A stretch of 64,000 nt of DNA from Chalciporus piperatus. Taxonomy: Eukaryota > Basidiomycota > Agaricomycetes > Boletales > Boletaceae. The stretch is taken from NCBI GenBank assembly GCA_038093975.1, contig JBBPTG010000001.1, forward strand, positions 1-64,000. Direction: 5' to 3'. Positions 59,178 to 64,000 of this stretch are shown here, piece after piece. The translations under genes and the position numbers were made by a program. Within the stretch, counting starts at the first letter, position 1, and each line of letters starts with the position of its first letter. Below the pieces are notes generated by a model, which did not search any database, was not told where the DNA came from, and saw nothing but the letters and a program-made list of their open reading frames with translations.

Positions 59178-62100
59178 TCACCATGATGGACGAGAGAAAG
59201 GAACATGAGTATATACTGGTTGAGGAGGAAGATGGTTCTGGGAATGCGAGTGTTGCATGTGAGGTGCAGCCGCCATGCCATCTGAGCGACCTTGTCCATT
59301 GACACGTTCTGGTCCCCCAGAGTTCATGTACGTTGGACGGTGGCCAGGGGCAATCATCGCTGGTGGATGCATCAACACTGGACTGCCGTTATACATGGAC
59401 ATATTTGCTGGTGCCGCATGGTGCAATACAGGACTCATCACAGTCATACCACGTGGACGCGGTGGCGCTGGGCCAGGTGGTAGATTTTGTGGAGAAAGCC
59501 CAGGAGCGTAGACAGGATGTGATGGAGTTGGTGCTGGATATGCGACCATTTGGGCGGGATAAGGGGATGGCATGGATTGTACCCCATTGTTCTGGGACGT
59601 TTGCATGGGCACCCACATTGGTTGGTTGTATAATTGATTCATGGGTAGTCTTGGAATGGGACTGGGTGCGCTTGGCGGATAAAGCATTGTCGGACTTGGT
59701 GAGTGGGCGAGCATCGGTGAAGAGAACGCAGCAAAGTGTGGCCGCATGCCTCCAGCAGGAGCGTGAAGAGGGGTGGGGTAATTGAAGTTAGGGGGGCGGG
59801 TGATTGGGCCATTAGCAGTGGAAAGTGATATGGGAAGAGGTCGATGGGTGGTTACAGCGGAAGACGTCGGAACCTGCTGGAATGCACGGGTGACGTCGTG
59901 AAGGGAAATCTTCGAAGCCATTGCATTGCTGGTCGGGGGTGGTGTTTCACCGTCCTCGGATTTGACTTCTTGGATAGTAAAAGGTAATGCAGTGAGGTCG
60001 TCGGCAATCCCTTCCAAGGAGTTGATAGCAGACACCTGTTCCCTGTCTGCAGCTTGCGACCAAACAGCTCTAAGGTGATCTGGGTCCGGTGGTCTAGCTG
60101 GCGAATCTTTACTAGAGAAGCTCAAAGGTGACTTCGTCCAGGGAGTACTGAATGATGTCGACGCTGGAGTTCGCAAAGAACGTTCGTTCTACCACACCTG
60201 TCAGCCATGTTCTTAGCCATGAACTTAGTACATACAGATTCTTCTGGGACCTTGCTGTCCACTTGTGTGATCAAGCCCAGGGTTGGAAGTTGCAGATCCT
60301 CGTCCACCTCATCGACAACATGAGTTGCTAGTGTGATCTCTCGGGACTCCAAGGCAGTCGTTGATGGAAAAGCATGTGGAACTTGTTCCAATTCGCTAGA
60401 TACCGTAAAATTGACCACGGTTTTCTTGGAGTCTTGGCCTGACGAACCCGGGTCGCGGTAAAACCCAACCGATGAACCTGTTGGCAACTTTGGCTGTGTC
60501 CTTGGACGCACCAAGTACGTCTCCAATTTTGTGGATTCTGGTACGACCGTTGCCTTAGAGGGACCCCCTGGAAGTTCTGGAGGCGGTGAGCAGCTTGTAA
60601 CATCCAGAGCAGGCGATGTCTCCTCCGCGATGGGAGCCTTCTGATTATTTGAAGAAGACGAAAGTCCTCTACGCCATGTGGGGAGGTCATCAACTACTTT
60701 CGATCGCCCAGACACTGTGTTGGATTTAGGGAAGGTGGAAGGAAGGTTAACCTTTGGCGAAGAGGCAGAGTGAGGACGAGGGACCCTCGGCAACTGAACT
60801 CTGCATCGAATTTTGTTGCCTTTCGTGAGAGGAGGCCTCCTGAAAAGGATGTCGATTATCGACAAGTCTCGTCTGCTCATCCCATCCACCGGTGGGTCCC
60901 AAGATAGGATATCAAATCGAACATGGCTGGTGGAAGTCTTCAGAAGGTGTAGTTGCCGCTTGGAGACCGCCTCAACTGGCCGAGAGATCGGAGGCATCTT
61001 GACAATAGGAGCACCGAGTAGAGGTGAATAAGGGGGATCACAACCTGTGACCTCGAATATCTCTTGCTCTGGATCCCATGAAGCAGGTCTTCGTAAGGCT
61101 GGAGGCAGCCATCTGGCTTCTTTGAAAACTGCCTTCGTTGAGGTGGAAGGCTCCAGCTCCCGGGCTTTGGGTCCAGCCATACTAGTACGCCAATTCTGAT
61201 CTCCTCTTCCTGCGTCAACCTGCATATCGTCCAAAGCGCCTTTTATTCGGGACATAACGTCATCCAACGCCGACATAGTGACTTGCCGGAATGATCCTGA
61301 TCTTTTGGTGCGAACGCGGTGGTTTGGGGCTGTTGGTGAGGCATGGCTCCGTGCCACTTGTTCCTTCGTCTCTTGGGCCGTGGAGATCAATAGAGCAGGA
61401 ACCTGGTTCCGTGTAATGGAAGCGGGCACCGAGACTTCTAGGGCAGCAGGGAGAGCAGGTTGTTCTGGAGTTGAAGGTACGACAGCCTTCTGAAGGGAAG
61501 AGTGTGGCGGGGCATCGTCGAAGAAATCACTGGCGACAAGTCGGGCAGGAACAGCTGTGCGTTCAGGCGGATGGGAAGCTCGAGGTGGGAGTGCTGTTGT
61601 CTCTGGCACTGATGAAGGCTGCTCGTTGCCCACAAATTTCCCTAGCTCTGAGAAATCGACGACCTCCAGGTTTTCATCGGCAACAGTTCTAGTCGGTTCT
61701 TCATTGCCTTGGAACATGGGAGTTGGCGGAAATTGCGTAGGTGCCTGAGAAGAGTGGGGCCGTGTCTTACTGCGCCACGAGCCAACCTCGTCAGTCGAGG
61801 GAAGTGTCTCGTTCGCCGGGATGGGTGTGTCCCGAGGGACCTTATTGTTCCGAAGTGCACGTGGAACGGGCTTCAGTGAGGGTGGTCGTTCATTCCCATT
61901 AGGTGGAGCAGCTTGGGATGGTTTCTGCTCTTCCGAATTGGGAGTAGGCTGATTCGGAGGTAGGGTGGAATTGACTGCATCCTGTATGATCTCTACGGCG
62001 GCAGCCTCCTGGGATGTTGATGAGGAGACACCAGCGTGACCGGTAGAAGAACTCACTTGAGATTTCTTCATTTGGGCTTCGAGCTCGGTGGCCTTCTTCT

Positions 62101-64000
62101 TGGCGCGATCCTTCTCCTTTTCACGTTCTTCCTCTTCCAACTGTCGTCTCTGTTTCGCGCGTTCCGCAGATATATGCATTGCCGCCTTGTGCACCCCTTC
62201 AATGTCCAGGACAGATGAGGCACTCGACAGGAGGACCTCGGCTGTAGGAAGTTGTGATGTGCTTGACAATTGCGGAGGTCTAGATACTGGCGATGATACA
62301 TCAGCTGGTATAGCAGACGAAGGTTGCAAAGGAGATTCTCGTGGTCGGTCTCTCCGAGGGAACGGGACATCCGGTGAATGTGCAGACCCATGTTGGTGGC
62401 TGTCGGGGATCGAACTCGAAGCAAAAGAGGCGCCCGACAACCGACGAGGTCGCTTTTCGCTAGTTCCACGAGACTCGTGAGGAGGCCAAGGGGCGGCATC
62501 CCTGTTTCGAGTCTTGTTCTGACCATAGTAACCTCCGGACGCGTGGGAACCATAGTCGCGTTCCACGTTACGCCTATTGGTGAAATCACCGTCATATGCC
62601 CGTGATGATTGTCCTGGACCGTCGTGGATGACTGTGGCAGATTTCTGCAGGAGATGTACAGGATGTACCGGACTATGTGGAGGAGCGTCCCTGCTTGAGC
62701 GAGACTCGGTAGGTGAGAGAGAGGGTTCTCCCTGAACACCCCTCCTGGAAAATGCAAAGGGAGGACCAAGTCGATTCGGAAAATTGGAGCTGGTGTAAGG
62801 CTCTAGTCTGTTGGAGCGTTCATTGAAGAGTACCCTCGATCCATCTACGGAGGAATGACTCGGCTGAGATGAAGTGGGCGAGATGGAAACATGCTGCGAG
62901 GAACGACTGGGTAAGTCTCTTGGAAGTGCCAAGGGTGATTGCGTAGCGCGAGGCCAGCTACGATCAAAATCATCTGGAAATCTCTCCTCTTTGCGCACAT
63001 GGCCGGTGGAGATATGGTCAATGGCCGGAGCGGAGGCGTCCCCGCCGACCGGAGGGGTTATCGTACCCCCAGCCAATAGCTGCCCGGTAGGTGGTGTTAC
63101 TTTGTACTGTCGTCCATCCCCGAATTCGATGACATTGTCGAGGAAGTTATAGTCATCCTCTTCCATCTATCAACAGTCAAATCTGGGTCGGGTCGCGACG
63201 ATGATATGAGACTTACCTCATCCCAGTGATGGGCATTCGGGTCCAGGTGGACTCCACGGAACGCATCAGCTTCTTGTGGTGGTACTTGTCCCGCAGTAAG
63301 ATCTTCAGATTTCGGGTCCTCAGGTTTTATGAGACGGGCTGTAGAGAAGCGATTACTATCCGTTTGTCATATAACCCATCATTCAGCGAATGACTAGCCT
63401 TGAGCAACTTCCGCTGCGGTCGGGAAATCACTGCGTGCAGCGTTATCCGTGAACGAGGTTGTGGTGACAGTCTTTGCGTTGCCCCAAACAGGTTTTGACG
63501 CAGAACTATCCTTCTTGACCAGCGGGAACGAAGCGATTGCATTTTTCGGCTGGGGTTGAATGACTTTGCCAGCATGCGGAAGCTGCGGCGCTGCTGGAGG
63601 TAGGGCGAGCGGTGGTGGTGGTACATTCGACGAACTAGATGGTGTGGTAGATACAGGTGGAGTGGCAGAGGAAGGTCGTGACCAGCCGGGGCCAGTGGTT
63701 GCAGAAAGTGGAGCGGTTGACGTCAACTTCGCGGTCACTAGTTTCGAGTGGGAGCTGGTCGGTTGCGGGGAAGGTCGTGCTGCTCGGACGAGTGAGATGG
63801 TCAAGAGACAAGAGAAACGAAGGACATACGGGCTGGACTGCCAGCCTTGGTCGCAGCAGGGTGGCCAGTTGGGATAGCAGCTGTAGAAGACGCTGTATTC
63901 TTCTGGAGGAACTTCTTGTTTATGTTGACGGCATTAAACCTCTTGGGGTGTGGAATGGCGAAGGGAGAACATGTTGCAGAGGGAGCAGAAGCAGAGGAAG
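59178..64000 (-). CDS. large disordered Ser/Pro-rich protein, 5' end beyond the window
   Basis: At least four exons. The window's right edge cuts the 5' part: reading left from 64000, KRFNAVNINKKFLQKNTAS is open but has no ATG. Then follow Pro/Ser-rich exons, TSFTDNAARSDFPTAAEVAQ, DAFRGVHLDPNAHHWDE, and a single exon of about 3 kb beginning MEEDDYNFLDNVIEFGDGRQ. That exon includes a charged helix (KQRRQLEEEEREKEKDRAKK), KARELEPSTSTKAVFKEARW, WDPEQEIFEVTGCDPPYSPL and a LFRRPPLTKGNKIRCRVQLP patch. The last exon is Pro/Met/His-rich, like the prion-type tails of RNA-granule proteins, and ends HVPFSRPSW at 59178. No catalytic domain is visible. A resemblance to PRRC2/BAT2 N-termini (VNINKKFLQK) is tentative. 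Confidence 0.65.

Noticed and set aside
63560..63877. Gly-rich plus-strand frame
   Set aside because: Complement of the Ser/Pro-rich exon of the large minus-strand gene; composition explains the lack of stops.

Overview
This is a nuclear window from a basidiomycete fungus, most likely an Agaricomycete (inferred). Genes are dense and on both strands. They carry many short GT-AG introns, mostly about 45-60 nt, with occasional exons of 8-24 nt. The content is that of a fungal core genome: V-ATPase, TIM21, histone H3, Blm10/PA200, CK2, RPS5, Rpd3, Rad14/XPA and succinyl-CoA ligase. I see no transposon, CRISPR array, rRNA gene or secondary-metabolite cluster.

Layout, left to right: an Ecdysoneless/SGT1 homolog (-) and VMA7 (+) share a 78-bp divergent promoter. 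Then come TIM21 (-), a four-exon histone H3 (-), tRNA-Thr(AGT) (-) and an AIM18-type chalcone-isomerase-fold protein (-). That last gene is divergent from the 8-kb proteasome activator Blm10/PA200 (+). After a 2.3-kb spacer come a tandem CCCH zinc-finger (tristetraprolin-type) gene (+), choline kinase (-), a gene-poor 1.5 kb, an MFS/DHA2 transporter (-), mitochondrial DnaJ MDJ1 (-), a SET-domain protein (-) divergent from CK2 alpha (+), and a GH18 chitinase with two chitin-binding modules (+). Next are a 3'-5' exonuclease (-), a Ser/Pro-rich unknown (+), a RING protein with an internal duplication (+), TRAX (-), a small three-exon unknown (+), and an unknown (-) divergent from RPS5 (+). The right end is biotin synthase (-), a BTG/Tob protein (-), a peroxisomal-type acyl-CoA thioesterase (-), XPA/Rad14 (-), Rpd3 (-) and a DinB-like protein (-). 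That gene is divergent from succinyl-CoA ligase beta (+). A long disordered protein (-) runs off the right edge.

The genes do not form one pathway. Loose themes are mitochondria (TIM21, MDJ1, BIO2, LSC2, AIM18), chromatin and DNA repair (H3, SET, Rpd3, Rad14), and mRNA decay (CCCH, BTG/Tob, possibly TRAX). I found no convincing new multi-gene system. The most interesting signals are an H3 tail that differs at Ser10 and around Lys27, an 8-nt microexon in the chitinase, small genes that appear only after splicing, a hairpin downstream of the Ecd gene, and very short divergent promoters. Exon limits come from reading splice sites and conserved protein sequence by eye. Family assignments are from recognition, without a database search.
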